Position numbers and translations under genes: made by a program. From positions 405 to 64,404 of the forward strand of contig MGXV01000024.1 in assembly GCA_001801485.1 (NCBI GenBank): 64,000 nucleotides of DNA. The letters are read 5' to 3'. Below are positions 35,024-44,404 of this stretch, piece after piece. The notes under the pieces were generated by a model. The model was given only the letters and a program-made list of their open reading frames with translations. It did not search any database and was not told the origin of the DNA. How positions within the stretch are numbered: the first letter of the stretch is position 1; the number at the start of each line of letters is the position of its first letter. The stretch comes from Gammaproteobacteria bacterium RIFCSPHIGHO2_12_FULL_37_14 (GTDB lineage: Bacteria; Pseudomonadota; Gammaproteobacteria; DSM-16500).

Positions 35024-35803
35024 ATGTTTCATTTATCTTATAGCGAGCGTTCTAAATATTGTCTTTCTTCTTTAGCTAGGCGATTGTTCGAATTATGCGA
35101 TGAAAAAGCTACTAATCTCGCCTTTTCTGCTGACGTTACCTCGACTGAACAACTACTAACGTTAGCGAACCAATTAGGGCCTGAAATTTGTTTACTAAAA
35201 ACCCATATTGATATCATTGAAGATTTTACACCTTATCTCGCTTTAGAGCTGGGCAAGCTAGCGCATAAACACCGTTTTTTAATATTTGAAGATAGAAAAT
35301 TTGCTGATATTGGTAATACCGTCAAATTGCAATATGCTGGCGGTATTTATCATATTGCTGACTGGGCCGATATGATTAATGCTCATTGCTTACCAGGACC
35401 TGGTATGGTGAAAGGCCTCGCTGAAGTAGGCCGAAAAAAAAATCGCGGCTTAGTATTAGTAGCAGAAATGAGTTCTGCCCAACATTTTTTTAGCGAAGAT
35501 TATTTAAAAAATACATTGAAAATAGCCGAGCAATTTGCCGATTTTGTTATTGGATTTATTACGCAACACGCACCTTCTACCGATCCCCATTGGATTAACA
35601 TGACGCCAGGCGTTAAATTAGACGATGGCTCTGATAAGCTAGGCCAACAATACATTACTCCTAAGAAAGCCATTATTGAAAATCGTGCTGATATTATTAT
35701 TGTCGGGCGAGGTATTATTGCTGCAGCCGATCCACTAGCAGAGGCTCGCCTATACCGCGAACAAGGATGGAAAGCTTATCAAGAACGTTGTCAGAAAAAA
35801 TAA
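35024..35803 (+). CDS. pyrF: Orotidine 5'-phosphate decarboxylase, eukaryotic (URA3/UMPS) type
   Basis: 259 residues, longer than the usual bacterial PyrF (about 230-245). Active-site Asp90, Lys92 and Asp95 lie in LIFEDRKFADIGNTVKLQY, the form found in URA3 and UMP synthase; E. coli-type enzymes instead read DLKFHDIPNT-like. Further eukaryote-like stretches: TNLAFSADVTS, LGPEICLLKTHIDI, MTPGVKLDDGSDKLGQQY and IIIVGRGIIAAADPLAEA. Converts OMP to UMP. Cotranscribed with pyrE. Origin by transfer from a eukaryote, or a shared ancient bacterial lineage, cannot be decided from this sequence. Confidence 0.94.
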   Translation: MFHLSYSERSKYCLSSLARRLFELCDEKATNLAFSADVTSTEQLLTLANQLGPEICLLKTHIDIIEDFTPYLALELGKLAHKHRFLIFEDRKFADIGNTVKLQYAGGIYHIADWADMINAHCLPGPGMVKGLAEVGRKKNRGLVLVAEMSSAQHFFSEDYLKNTLKIAEQFADFVIGFITQHAPSTDPHWINMTPGVKLDDGSDKLGQQYITPKKAIIENRADIIIVGRGIIAAADPLAEARLYREQGWKAYQERCQKK

Positions 35804-35939
35804 TGCCACTCACCTATCCTCACTAGCTCCAATTTCATTTAGACTTACACACTTATCTTTAGGTACAATATGCCCCCTAATCGTTTTATGATTTTGCCCA
35901 ACCCAGCTACAGAGCTTAGTCATCATTTAAGGAGACACC

Positions 35940-37514
35940 ATGGTTGAATCTACACGCGAGGTGAATATGCCAGCCAAAGAAAAAATAAACTTATCTATCA
36001 AAGAATTAGTGGATCTCGCGCTTGCACGTGGTGAAGGCGAATTAGCAGCTAATCAAGCCTTAGTCGTCAAAACAGGGATGAGAACAGGTAGATCTCCTAA
36101 AGATCGATTCATCGTCAAAGACGCTATCACTGAAGATCAAGTAGATTGGAATGCCATTAATCAACCCATCAGTCCAGAAAAATTCGATGCCTTGTGGCAA
36201 AAAGCGATTCAATATCTAAGCAAACAACCCACTCATTTTGTTTCTTATTTACGCGTTGGTGCACATGAACAACTAGGAATACCGGTTAAAGTCATGACCG
36301 AGCTTGCTTGGCATAGTCTATTTGCTTACGTTCTTTTCATCCGACCAGAATCCCCTGTTACGCATAATGAACCTGGACAGTGGACTATTTTAAGTGTGCC
36401 AAATTATCAGACCAACCCAGCTGAAGATGGTGTCAATGGTGATGCTGCTGTCATATTGGATTTTTCTAAACGTTGTATTCTCATTTGCGGCACACATTAC
36501 GCGGGCGAAATGAAAAAAGCTATGTTTTCTGTGCTCAATTTTATCTTACCTAAACATGATATTTTACCCATGCATTGTGCAGCTAATGTGGGTAAATCGG
36601 GTGATACAGCATTATTTTTTGGTTTATCCGGAACGGGTAAAACAACATTATCGGCCGATCCAGAACGTTTTTTGATTGGTGACGATGAACATGGTTGGGG
36701 AGAAGATGGCGTTTTTAATTTTGAAGGGGGATGTTATGCAAAATGCATTGATCTATCTCACGAACGTGAACCACTCATTTGGGATGCGATTCGTTACGGT
36801 TCGGTAATTGAAAATGTTGTACTCGATCCAAAAACTAAAGAACCTATTTATTCGGATGCGACGCTGACACAAAATACCCGTGCAGCCTATCCACGAGAAT
36901 ATATACCACAGCGCATTGAAGAAAATCGAGGTGCACAGCCTGACTCTGTACTATTTCTCACTTGTGATTTATATGGCGTATTACCGCCAGTGGCACGGCT
37001 TAGCATTGAACAAGCGGCTTATTATTTCTTAAGCGGTTACACGGCTCTTGTTGGCAGTACGGAAGTAGGACAAGGCAGTGGCGTCAAATCAACTTTTAGC
37101 ACTTGTTTTGGCGCACCTTTTTTTCCACGACCTCCGCAAGTTTATGCTGAATTATTGATGAAACGATTAAGACATCACAACACTGTTGTTTATCTTGTCA
37201 ATACGGGTTGGACAGGTGGAGCCTATGCTCAGGGTGGGCAACGATTCTCGATTCCCATTACTCGTGCCATTGTACGTGCCATTGTAAATGGAAAATTGAA
37301 AAATGCTGTCTATGAAAAATTGCCAGGATTCCATTTAGATGTTCCTACAGAAATCACGGGTATCGATTCTAAAATACTCAATCCACGAAAAGCCTGGCAA
37401 GATACCTCCGCCTATGAAACCAATGCTCATATCTTGATTGAAAAATTTATTGAAAATTTCAAACGATTCAATGTAACCGAGGAAATCAAAAACGCTGGAC
37501 CGCATGCCGATTGA
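35940..37514 (+). CDS. pckA: Phosphoenolpyruvate carboxykinase (ATP)
   Basis: 524 residues, within the usual 520-540. Converts oxaloacetate to PEP for gluconeogenesis. Features: [15 protein letters not shown], the kinase loop [15 protein letters not shown] (P-loop 228-235), [21 protein letters not shown] and [29 protein letters not shown] precedes the ATG by five bases. The 3' end overlaps yggS by 11 bases. Fits an organism that grows on amino acids (inference). Confidence 0.97.
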   Translation: MVESTREVNMPAKEKINLSIKELVDLALARGEGELAANQALVVKTGMRTGRSPKDRFIVKDAITEDQVDWNAINQPISPEKFDALWQKAIQYLSKQPTHFVSYLRVGAHEQLGIPVKVMTELAWHSLFAYVLFIRPESPVTHNEPGQWTILSVPNYQTNPAEDGVNGDAAVILDFSKRCILICGTHYAGEMKKAMFSVLNFILPKHDILPMHCAANVGKSGDTALFFGLSGTGKTTLSADPERFLIGDDEHGWGEDGVFNFEGGCYAKCIDLSHEREPLIWDAIRYGSVIENVVLDPKTKEPIYSDATLTQNTRAAYPREYIPQRIEENRGAQPDSVLFLTCDLYGVLPPVARLSIEQAAYYFLSGYTALVGSTEVGQGSGVKSTFSTCFGAPFFPRPPQVYAELLMKRLRHHNTVVYLVNTGWTGGAYAQGGQRFSIPITRAIVRAIVNGKLKNAVYEKLPGFHLDVPTEITGIDSKILNPRKAWQDTSAYETNAHILIEKFIENFKRFNVTEEIKNAGPHAD

Positions 37515-38217
37515 AAAAAATATTCGTCATATTAAAAATTTAATTGCAGTTTACGAAAAAAAATATGGGCGAGAACCCAATTCTGTTCGGTTACTTGCCG
37601 TCAGCAAGCATCAATCGATAGAAAAGATTACTCAAGCCATCGACGCTGGGCAGCGCGCTTTCGGTGAAAGCTATTTACAAGAAGCGCTCATAAAAATTGC
37701 TGCCTTAAAATCCACTTCATCACCTGGCAACTCGAATAGCCAAGATAAGCAGTTAGAGTGGCACTTTATTGGTCCTGTTCAACGTAATAAGACGCGAAAG
37801 ATTGCTGAGAATTTTTCTTGGGTTCATAGCGTAGCAAATACCAACATCGTTCAGAAATTAAACGATTATCGTCCAATTCATTTACCTCCACTCAATATTT
37901 GTATTCAGGTTAATATTAGTCAAGAAGCTAGCAAATTTGGTATCCCTTTATCCGAAATCGAACCCCTAATGAACGATTGTTTAACCCTACCTCTCATCAA
38001 AGTACGTGGACTAATGGCTATTCCATCAGCAACACCAAGTTTTGATGCACAACGAACCCATTTTCACCCATTATCCTTAAAATTCTACGAACTAAGAAAA
38101 AAAGGTTACTCCATTGATTCTTTATCCCTAGGAATGTCCGAAGATTTTGAAGCGGCTATTGCAGAAGGTTCAACCATTATTCGCATAGGTAGTGCAATTT
38201 TTGGTAGACGATCTTAA
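37504..38217 (+). CDS. yggS: YggS/PROSC family PLP-homeostasis protein
   Basis: 237 residues. PLP-binding Lys35 in [13 protein letters not shown], then [44 protein letters not shown] and [27 protein letters not shown]-barrel protein that buffers pyridoxal phosphate (known role). The family is commonly next to proC and yggT; here these follow after one intervening gene and a MITE-like element. Starts inside the end of pckA. Confidence 0.94.
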   Translation: MPIEKNIRHIKNLIAVYEKKYGREPNSVRLLAVSKHQSIEKITQAIDAGQRAFGESYLQEALIKIAALKSTSSPGNSNSQDKQLEWHFIGPVQRNKTRKIAENFSWVHSVANTNIVQKLNDYRPIHLPPLNICIQVNISQEASKFGIPLSEIEPLMNDCLTLPLIKVRGLMAIPSATPSFDAQRTHFHPLSLKFYELRKKGYSIDSLSLGMSEDFEAAIAEGSTIIRIGSAIFGRRS

Positions 38218-38287
38218 CTTTATCCCATTTTAAAGACGAAAATAGGGGTAAAATAAATAAATAGGATAATAAAAAGGGTAGCTAGGA

Positions 38288-39160
38288 ATGCTCAAAAAAT
38301 ACCTCTTTATAATAATATCGTTAGTATTTATTTTTTTTCTGAATGCTCAAGCTTTTGCCCGAGTAAAAGGTATTTACGTTACTCAATATAATTTTGAGAA
38401 CACAGCATTTCTCACTTATTTAATTAAGCATGCTAAGGCTGCAAAAATTGATACATTTGTCATTGATCTTGAAAAGCCTTCCAAGAGATATCGAGATAAT
38501 ATAGGCTTATTAGAAGAAAACAATATTCATTATGTGGCTAGAATTGTTATATTTCCCGACGGTGGCACGAAATATGCAGTCAAGTCACCGGAGTATTGGC
38601 AGAGGAAATACAAATTAGTAAAACAAGCGGTTGATTGGGGTGCTGATGAAATTCAGTTAGATTATATCCGTTATAATACCAAACAAAAACCTTCCTCAGA
38701 AAATTCCAAAGATATCCATACCATCATTAAATGGTACAAAGAAAAATTATCAGGGCAGGGCATTCCTTTACAAGTGGATGTGTTTGGCATCGCCAGTTTC
38801 GGCGAATCCAAATATATTGGGCAAAACATTAAATTATTCTCCCAGAGTGTCGATGCTATTTGCCCAATGGTTTATCCATCGCACTATGTACCCTTTTCAG
38901 AGCATTATAAAACGCCTTATCAAACCGTCTATCATTCGCTTAGTAATATCAAAAAACAATTTAATAATAATATGCCAATTAAATTGTACGCTTACATAGA
39001 ACTTTCAAATTATCATTACCGTATGACTCAAGCACAAAAACTTGAGTATATTAAAGCGCAAATTAAAGCTGTTGAAGCCGCGAATGCTGATGGGTGGTAT
39101 GCCTGGAGCCCTCATAATCGTTACGAAAATTTATTTCATGTATTGCAAAATATGCATTAA
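38288..39160 (+). CDS. Secreted putative glycoside hydrolase (DUF4015-like)
   Basis: 290 residues. Signal peptide about 1-24 (YLFIIISLVFIFFLNAQAFA) then a TIM-barrel-like protein: VKGIYVTQYNFENTAFLTYL, IDTFVIDLEKPSKRYRDN, RIVIFPDGGTKYA, WGADEIQLDYIRYNT, VDAICPMVYPSHY and ADGWYAWSPHNRYENL. These are characteristic of the DUF4015 putative glycosidase group (known only by similarity). The Asp of QLDYIRY is a plausible catalytic residue. Stands between yggS and proC; the pair yggS-proC is usually tighter, so this gene and the repeat may be insertions. Confidence 0.8.
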   Translation: MLKKYLFIIISLVFIFFLNAQAFARVKGIYVTQYNFENTAFLTYLIKHAKAAKIDTFVIDLEKPSKRYRDNIGLLEENNIHYVARIVIFPDGGTKYAVKSPEYWQRKYKLVKQAVDWGADEIQLDYIRYNTKQKPSSENSKDIHTIIKWYKEKLSGQGIPLQVDVFGIASFGESKYIGQNIKLFSQSVDAICPMVYPSHYVPFSEHYKTPYQTVYHSLSNIKKQFNNNMPIKLYAYIELSNYHYRMTQAQKLEYIKAQIKAVEAANADGWYAWSPHNRYENLFHVLQNMH

Positions 39161-39210
39161 TTATGAATAATTGCTAGTAACGTAATTTACATTCCATGTT
39201 TAAAAAATAC

Positions 39211-39377
39211 TGTAACTCCCCAGGTTGTGGATAAACTAGGGTTATTTTTGTAACAAAATACGTGATTGTCATCCTGAGCACTGTTTTTTAGTGCGAAGGA
39301 TCTCGATTTGTTTAAAAAAAACGAGATCCTTCGTCGCAAAAAAACGCTCCTCAGGATGACAACCCTGGGGAGTTACA
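39211..39377. mobile_element. MITE-like palindromic element with 14-bp terminal inverted repeats
   Basis: Termini TGTAACTCCCCAGG (39211-39224) and CCTGGGGAGTTACA (39364-39377) are perfect inverted repeats, extendable with one indel. Inside, GTCATCCTGAG (39268-39278) pairs with CTCAGGATGAC (39350-39360), and CGAAGGATCTCG (39294-39305) with CGAGATCCTTCG (39322-39333), giving one long imperfect hairpin. No coding capacity. The GTCATCCTGAG...GGATCTC core resembles dispersed palindromes known in many bacterial genomes. A single copy was seen in this window. Confidence 0.75.
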
Positions 39378-39399
39378 AAATATTTTCTGAGAATACACT

Positions 39400-40236
39400 A
39401 TGACAAAACCTGTTATTGCCATTATTGGGACAGGTAATATGGGTACTAGTTTAATTGGCGGATTAATAAAAAGCGGTTATCCTTCCGATAAAATATGGGG
39501 TACTTGTCCGAATAAAGAAAAGCTTGAGCATTTGCATCAGTACTTTCATATCCATACTTCAACTAATAATATTAAAGCATGCGAATCTGCTGAGGTTATT
39601 CTGTTTGCTGTCAAACCTAACATATTAAAAGAAGTTGCAGCTGAACTCGCTAGTTTGATTCAAAGCCGTCATCCTTTAATTATTTCCATTGTAACTGGCA
39701 TTCAAACACAGAATATTCAAGCATGGCTGGGAGAGGACATCCCTATCGTCCGCGCTATGCCTAACACACCAGCACTGATTAATGCTGGTGCAACCGCACT
39801 ATATGCTAATACCCTGGTTGATCATTCCCAACGAAATATCGCTGAATCAATTTTGCGTTCGGTAGGTGTCGCTGTATGGTTGCAGGAAGAATCATTGCTT
39901 GATATTGTTACTGCCATATCGGGCAGTGGTCCCGCTTATTTTTTTCTAATCATGGAAGCCATGCAGCAAATTGCCCAAAAATTAGGATTATCCTCAAAGA
40001 TAGCCTCATTACTGATAAAAGAAACCGCTTTGGGAGCCGCCCGTATGGCGATAGAAAGTGATTACTCTTTAGAAGAACTCAGACAGAAGGTAACATCGCC
40101 TGGTGGTACCACTGAAAAGGCGGTTTCTGTTTTAGAAGAAAATCAGATCCGCAAAATTTTTAAAAATGCCATCGATGCTGCTGTGAAACGTTCGCAGGAA
40201 TTAGGTCAATTGAAGTCTTCTCATAGAGGGAACTAA
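39400..40236 (+). CDS. proC: Pyrroline-5-carboxylate reductase
   Basis: 278 residues. Last step of proline synthesis, NAD(P)H-dependent. N-terminal Rossmann motif IIGTGNMGTSLIGGLI, then VRAMPNTPALINAGATALYA, AISGSGPAYFFLIMEAM and the end LRQKVTSPGGTTEKAVSVLE. Complete. Its start is only 22 bases after the MITE-like element, so its promoter may lie in or beyond that element. Two bases before yggT. Confidence 0.97.
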   Translation: MTKPVIAIIGTGNMGTSLIGGLIKSGYPSDKIWGTCPNKEKLEHLHQYFHIHTSTNNIKACESAEVILFAVKPNILKEVAAELASLIQSRHPLIISIVTGIQTQNIQAWLGEDIPIVRAMPNTPALINAGATALYANTLVDHSQRNIAESILRSVGVAVWLQEESLLDIVTAISGSGPAYFFLIMEAMQQIAQKLGLSSKIASLLIKETALGAARMAIESDYSLEELRQKVTSPGGTTEKAVSVLEENQIRKIFKNAIDAAVKRSQELGQLKSSHRGN

Positions 40237-40238
40237 AG

Positions 40239-40811
40239 ATGTCCAATACATTGAACTCTGCGCTATTGTTTTTGGTCAAAACACTCTTTGATTTGTATTT
40301 GACCCTACTCGTTATCCGCATTATTTTGGTCTACGTCAAAGCAAACTATTTTGATCCAATCACTCAATTTGTAGTGAAATTGACTGATTTTCCGGTAAAA
40401 CCATTACGTCGTCTCATTCCGAATATTCGCAATCTTGAATTATCAAGTATTGTATTAACATTCACCTTGGAAGTGATTAAGTTTGTTTTACTATCCTTCA
40501 TCACCTATATGTCATCAACTTTTTTAGGTTTACTACTTCTTGCCCTTGGCGATACTTTAAATTTAGTGATTCAACTATTTTTCTATGCCATTTTATTACA
40601 AGCCATATTAACTTGGGTGCAGCCCGGATCGTCCTTTAATCGTTTACTCTATCAATTTACTTCGCCGGTGATGCAACCATTTCAACGTATCATCCCTCCT
40701 CTAGGAGGCATTGATATTTCTCCTATTCCAGCGCTCATTACTTTACAATTATTAAATATTATTTTAGTTAACCCACTGATGTCTGCTGGGTTTGGCGCAT
40801 CGCTTGGTTAA
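40239..40811 (+). CDS. yggT: YggT family integral membrane protein
   Basis: 190 residues with two YggT domains, each a pair of hydrophobic helices and the motif TDFPVKPLRRLIPN (first) and TSPVMQPFQRIIPP (second). Helices near 5-30, 65-90, 95-125 and 160-185. Function unclear, implicated in osmotic tolerance and cell division-associated regions (known only loosely). Conventional neighbour of proC and the rdgB gene. Confidence 0.92.
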   Translation: MSNTLNSALLFLVKTLFDLYLTLLVIRIILVYVKANYFDPITQFVVKLTDFPVKPLRRLIPNIRNLELSSIVLTFTLEVIKFVLLSFITYMSSTFLGLLLLALGDTLNLVIQLFFYAILLQAILTWVQPGSSFNRLLYQFTSPVMQPFQRIIPPLGGIDISPIPALITLQLLNIILVNPLMSAGFGASLG

Positions 40812-40838
40812 CAGTACCACGTACTAGGTTAGTCGTTA

Positions 40839-41501
40839 ATGAAAATAGTGTTCGCTAGCAATAATCAAAATAAACTAAGTGAACTCAATGCATTAATCAA
40901 TAAACGCCCCTTGTTAAAGCAGACACCAGTCAATCTCTCCCTAAAAAAGTCTGCACGAATGACTCACCCAAGCGCTACTATTGAGCTCATTTCTCAATCG
41001 TTTTATGGTGTCACTGAGGTTGAGGAATCTGGTTTAACCTTTGTTGAAAATGCTCTCATAAAAGCTAGGCATGCGTCGCAAATCACAGGGTTACCTACGA
41101 TTGCAGATGATTCTGGTTTAGTCGTACCCATTTTAAATAACGCCCCTGGTATTTACTCGGCTCGTTATGCAGGCGATAATGCTACCGCTGAAGATAATAT
41201 AGAAAAATTATTAAATAACTTAAAAAATGTACCTAGCCGTCAGCGAAATGCTTATTTTTATTGTGTTTTAGTATGTATATTACATGAACACGACCCTATC
41301 CCATTAATCTGTGAAGGAAAATGGCAAGGAAGCATCGCCTGTCAACTGAAAGGTAAACAAGGCTTTGGTTATGATCCTATTTTTTATATCCCAGCTAAAA
41401 AACGAACGGCTGCGCAATTATCACCCATCATCAAAAATAAAATTAGCCATCGTGGAATTGCGTTACAATTACTCATGAAAAGACTAGCGGAAAAGTTATG
41501 A
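40839..41501 (+). CDS. rdgB: XTP/dITP diphosphatase with N-terminal insertion
   Basis: 220 residues against about 197 in E. coli. Removes non-canonical purine nucleotides (ITP, XTP). Motifs: IVFASNNQNKLSEL, ESGLTFVENALIKARHAS, IADDSGLVV, APGIYSARYAG, GFGYDPIFYIP and SHRGIALQLL. Between residues about 20 and 60 there is an extra segment of roughly 20 residues (RPLLKQTPVNLSLKKSARMT region) absent from E. coli RdgB as remembered. Overlaps the ABC ATPase gene by four bases. Confidence 0.93.
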   Translation: MKIVFASNNQNKLSELNALINKRPLLKQTPVNLSLKKSARMTHPSATIELISQSFYGVTEVEESGLTFVENALIKARHASQITGLPTIADDSGLVVPILNNAPGIYSARYAGDNATAEDNIEKLLNNLKNVPSRQRNAYFYCVLVCILHEHDPIPLICEGKWQGSIACQLKGKQGFGYDPIFYIPAKKRTAAQLSPIIKNKISHRGIALQLLMKRLAEKL

Positions 41502-42454
41502 CAGCATTAACAGTAAAACAACTTACCAAACAATATCCAAATGGTACATCGGCTTTAAAAGGTATTAATCTTGATGTTGCTCAAGGCGATTTTTTCGCAT
41601 TGCTGGGCCAAAATGGCGCTGGAAAATCGACTACGATTAGTATTATTTGTTCTCTGGTGAAAAAAACTTCGGGGAAAGTGTATATATTTGGCCATGATAC
41701 TGATCAAGAACTTGCTTTAGCAAAATCATTTATTGGTATTGTTCCTCAAGAAATTAATTTTGGACAATTTGAAAAAATTTCCCATATTTTAATTAATCAA
41801 GCAGGCTTCTATGGCATTCCTAAACATATCGCCATCACGCGAATGGAAATTTATCTTAAAAAAATGGGGCTATGGGAAATGCATGATCAACCAGCCATGC
41901 GTTTATCAGGCGGCATGAAAAGACGCCTGATGATTGCACGCGCCTTGATGAACCAACCCAAATTATTGATCCTCGATGAACCAACAGCAGGTGTGGATAT
42001 TGAACTTCGTCATACTTTATGGGACTTTCTGACTGAACTCAATCAACAAGGTACCACTATTATTTTAACCACACATTATCTTGAAGAAGCTGAACATCTT
42101 TGCAAACATGTTGCCATCATTGATCATGGTGAAATCATTGAACATGCCGATATGAAATCTCTTATCAATCGATTACATACTCAAACAATGGTATTTGATC
42201 TTGAACAACCCTTATTTAAAAATGTCGAGCTAAGCGGATACGATTTTCGTCAAATAGATCCAACAACGCTCGAAATTGAGATTCATCGCGCGCAATCGCT
42301 AAATGATTTGTTTCAACTATTCACCCAACAACAAATTCGCGTAGCTAGCATGCGAAATAAAACTAACCGTTTAGAAGAATTATTTATCCATTTAATTTCA
42401 GGAAATAAAAAAATTCACCCCCAAAAAAACTTGGATTTGGAGCAAAATAAGTGA
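41498..42454 (+). CDS. ABC transporter ATP-binding protein (YadG-like)
   Basis: 318 residues. Walker A GQNGAGKST (37-45), signature LSGGMKRRL, Walker B LLILDEPTAGVD and the switch His in LTTHYLEEAEHL. The C-terminal 80 residues are the DrrA/YadG-type extension. With the downstream permease it forms a two-gene ABC-2 exporter; substrate unknown. Start overlaps rdgB (ATGA) and the stop overlaps the permease start. Confidence 0.93.
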   Translation: MTALTVKQLTKQYPNGTSALKGINLDVAQGDFFALLGQNGAGKSTTISIICSLVKKTSGKVYIFGHDTDQELALAKSFIGIVPQEINFGQFEKISHILINQAGFYGIPKHIAITRMEIYLKKMGLWEMHDQPAMRLSGGMKRRLMIARALMNQPKLLILDEPTAGVDIELRHTLWDFLTELNQQGTTIILTTHYLEEAEHLCKHVAIIDHGEIIEHADMKSLINRLHTQTMVFDLEQPLFKNVELSGYDFRQIDPTTLEIEIHRAQSLNDLFQLFTQQQIRVASMRNKTNRLEELFIHLISGNKKIHPQKNLDLEQNK

Positions 42455-43239
42455 TGAATAAATATCCTGGTTTTCATGCCAATATGATTGCGTTGCAAAC
42501 TATCTTACGTAAAGAAATTTCTCGATTTATGCGGATCTGGTCGCAAACATTGTTGCCACCAGCTATCACCATGAGTTTATATTTTGTAATTTTTGGAAAA
42601 TTCATTGGCTCTCAAATACATCAAATTGATGGTTATAGTTATATTCAATACATTGTTCCGGGATTAGTTATGATGTCGATCATGACTAATGCTTATGCGA
42701 ATACAGCTTCTTCATTTTTTCTAATAAAATTTAATAAAAGTATTGAAGAAATGTTAGTTTCACCCATGGGTAATCTCATTATCTTACTTGGCTTTACCTT
42801 GGGCGGTACCTTACGTGGAATAGTGGTAGGGTTGATCGTTGTATTGATCTCCTTTCTTTTTACCCATGTCCCCATTTACCATCCATTCATTATTATCAGT
42901 ACCGCTATACTCGCTGCCATGCTCTTTTCGATTGGCGGTTTAATTAACGCCATTTATGCAAAACGATTTGATGATATTTCATTCATTCCTACTTTCATAT
43001 TAACGCCACTGACCTATTTAGGCGGTGTTTTTTATTCTATTAAACAATTACCTGCTTTTTGGCAAACTATTTCTTTAGGCAATCCTGTACTTGCTATCGT
43101 TGATACTTTTCGTTATGGTTTACTTGGAATTTCTGATTTAAATATTTATGTTGGCTTTATTATTATTTTTTTATTGTTGACTAGTATGTTTTTTTGGGCT
43201 TGGTTATTATTACAAAGAGGTGTTGGGATAAAAGTTTAA
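42454..43239 (+). CDS. ABC-2 type permease (YadH-like)
   Basis: 261 residues from the ATG at 42454 (TGATG overlap with the ATPase stop; a GTG one codon earlier is possible). Six hydrophobic helices, the typical ABC2_membrane region LLPPAITMSLYFVIFGKFIG, MSIMTNAYANTASSFFLIKF, EEMLVSPMG and LTPLTYLGGVFYSIKQLPAFW. Forms the exporter with the upstream ATPase. YadGH has no confirmed substrate. Confidence 0.93.
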   Translation: MNKYPGFHANMIALQTILRKEISRFMRIWSQTLLPPAITMSLYFVIFGKFIGSQIHQIDGYSYIQYIVPGLVMMSIMTNAYANTASSFFLIKFNKSIEEMLVSPMGNLIILLGFTLGGTLRGIVVGLIVVLISFLFTHVPIYHPFIIISTAILAAMLFSIGGLINAIYAKRFDDISFIPTFILTPLTYLGGVFYSIKQLPAFWQTISLGNPVLAIVDTFRYGLLGISDLNIYVGFIIIFLLLTSMFFWAWLLLQRGVGIKV

Positions 43240-43289
43240 GTACGTCTGACGCACAGGACAAAACTCGAATTAAAGGAAAGAGACATCGT

Positions 43290-43634
43290 ATGTTAAAACA
43301 CACTATTATTCTTATCACTCTTAGTATTCTCGTCATTCTCTTAACATCTTATACTTCTTATGCTCAGGATGGGATGATATGGTTATTAGCGGCACATGAT
43401 TGGGTAGCCAATGCGCTCACCAACATTTTCTCTGGCGGTCAAGCTGGTAATCTCATCAGAGAAATGCTGGCTCTGCTTTGTATTCCGGTAGCGATTGGGT
43501 TAATCCCTGCCATTCTATATTGGGCAATCAAACGGCATTGGTTTCCTTATTTTATGGAAGTTGTGTGGGTTGTCTGGTTGATCCAAGTCGGAGCATTATT
43601 GGTAATAGCTAAAACTGCACCGATTGTTTCTTGA
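43290..43634 (+). CDS. Small integral membrane protein, unknown
   Basis: 114 residues from the ATG at 43290 (AAAGGAAAG upstream); a longer in-frame start would begin inside the permease gene. Three hydrophobic segments: about 5-25 (possibly a signal or anchor, IILITLSILVILLTSY), 55-75 (REMLALLCIPVAIGLIPAIL) and 85-105 (FMEVVWVVWLIQVGALLVIA). Not recognised by name. It follows the exporter genes and is convergent with coq7; a membrane partner for either is possible. Confidence 0.65.
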   Translation: MLKHTIILITLSILVILLTSYTSYAQDGMIWLLAAHDWVANALTNIFSGGQAGNLIREMLALLCIPVAIGLIPAILYWAIKRHWFPYFMEVVWVVWLIQVGALLVIAKTAPIVS

Positions 43635-43651
43635 TTGACTTAAAATCAAGT

Positions 43652-43683
43652 AGAACGAAAAGTTGGTAGCTGTTCTTTTTTTT
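43652..43683 (+). terminator. Intrinsic terminator after the exporter operon
   Basis: AGAAC (43652-43656) and GTTCT (43672-43676) form a short stem followed by a run of eight T to 43683, reaching the coq7 stop. A second hairpin, CTTGATT/AATCAAG (43630-43650), overlaps the preceding stop codon. It should end the proC-to-membrane-protein transcript. Confidence 0.5.
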
Positions 43684-44327
43684 CAAATCCAATAAGCCGT
43701 TGTTACCATCACTTTTGAAACAAATGTCATCGCTTTTTTTACTAGCCAAGGCAATTCACGTGCTCCAGCTGTGATTGCATCCGCTCGATGTTGCGTTTCA
43801 TCTCTTTCCATTTGTTTAAGAATTTCATCACTACGTTGATCTTGCTCAGGTAACAAATGCCGGTGCTTCTCTAAATGGGTGATGACTTGCGTCTCGGTCT
43901 CAGCAACAAACCCTAAACTCCAACGATCCCCCATGATGCCTGCCAATATTCCCATTCCAAACGATCCTGCATACCAGAATGGATTGAGATAACTCGTATG
44001 ACTATCTAGCTCTCGCAAACGTTTTTCACACCAAACCAAATGATCGCCTTCTTCTATGGCAGCTTGTTCCATTTTTTCTTTGATAACTGGTGTTGAAGAA
44101 ACCAGCGCTTGTCCATGATAAAGTGCCTGGGCACATATTTCACCCGCATGATTGACTCGCATTAACCCAGCCGAATGTACACGTTGCTCTTCTGTCAAAA
44201 TAACTTCTTGAGAATAACCTTGTGCTGGATACGATTTTCCAGTTGTTTGCGGACAATGGTTTAATGTCCGAATTGATCGATCCAAGCTTAAACAAACTTT
44301 ATCGAAAATTGAATATTCACGTTTCAT
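43683..44327 (-). CDS. coq7: 3-demethoxyubiquinone hydroxylase (Coq7)
   Basis: 214 residues from the ATG at 44327, preferred because MKREYSIFDKVCLSLDRSIRT resembles other Coq7 N-termini; an upstream ATG at 44363 is also possible. Diiron carboxylate enzyme of ubiquinone synthesis. Ligand motifs: RVNHAGEICAQALYHGQA, IEEGDHLVWCEKRL, TETQVITHLEKH and DETQHRADAI. C-terminal MTFVSKVMVTTAYWI is the membrane-associating tail. Divergent from the DHS-like gene. Confidence 0.94.
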   Translation of the reverse strand: MKREYSIFDKVCLSLDRSIRTLNHCPQTTGKSYPAQGYSQEVILTEEQRVHSAGLMRVNHAGEICAQALYHGQALVSSTPVIKEKMEQAAIEEGDHLVWCEKRLRELDSHTSYLNPFWYAGSFGMGILAGIMGDRWSLGFVAETETQVITHLEKHRHLLPEQDQRSDEILKQMERDETQHRADAITAGARELPWLVKKAMTFVSKVMVTTAYWI

Positions 44328-44404
44328 TGAGATAACTCTTGCATTACGACTATATTTTCTCATAATACAATATTTCCGATCTACTTTTACAGGAGCCGTG
44401 CTTG

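Noticed and set aside
35804..35939. TACAAT near 35865 as the pckA promoter
   Set aside because: A -10 like hexamer is present but the best -35 (TTAGAC) needs a 19-base spacer; support is too weak to call.
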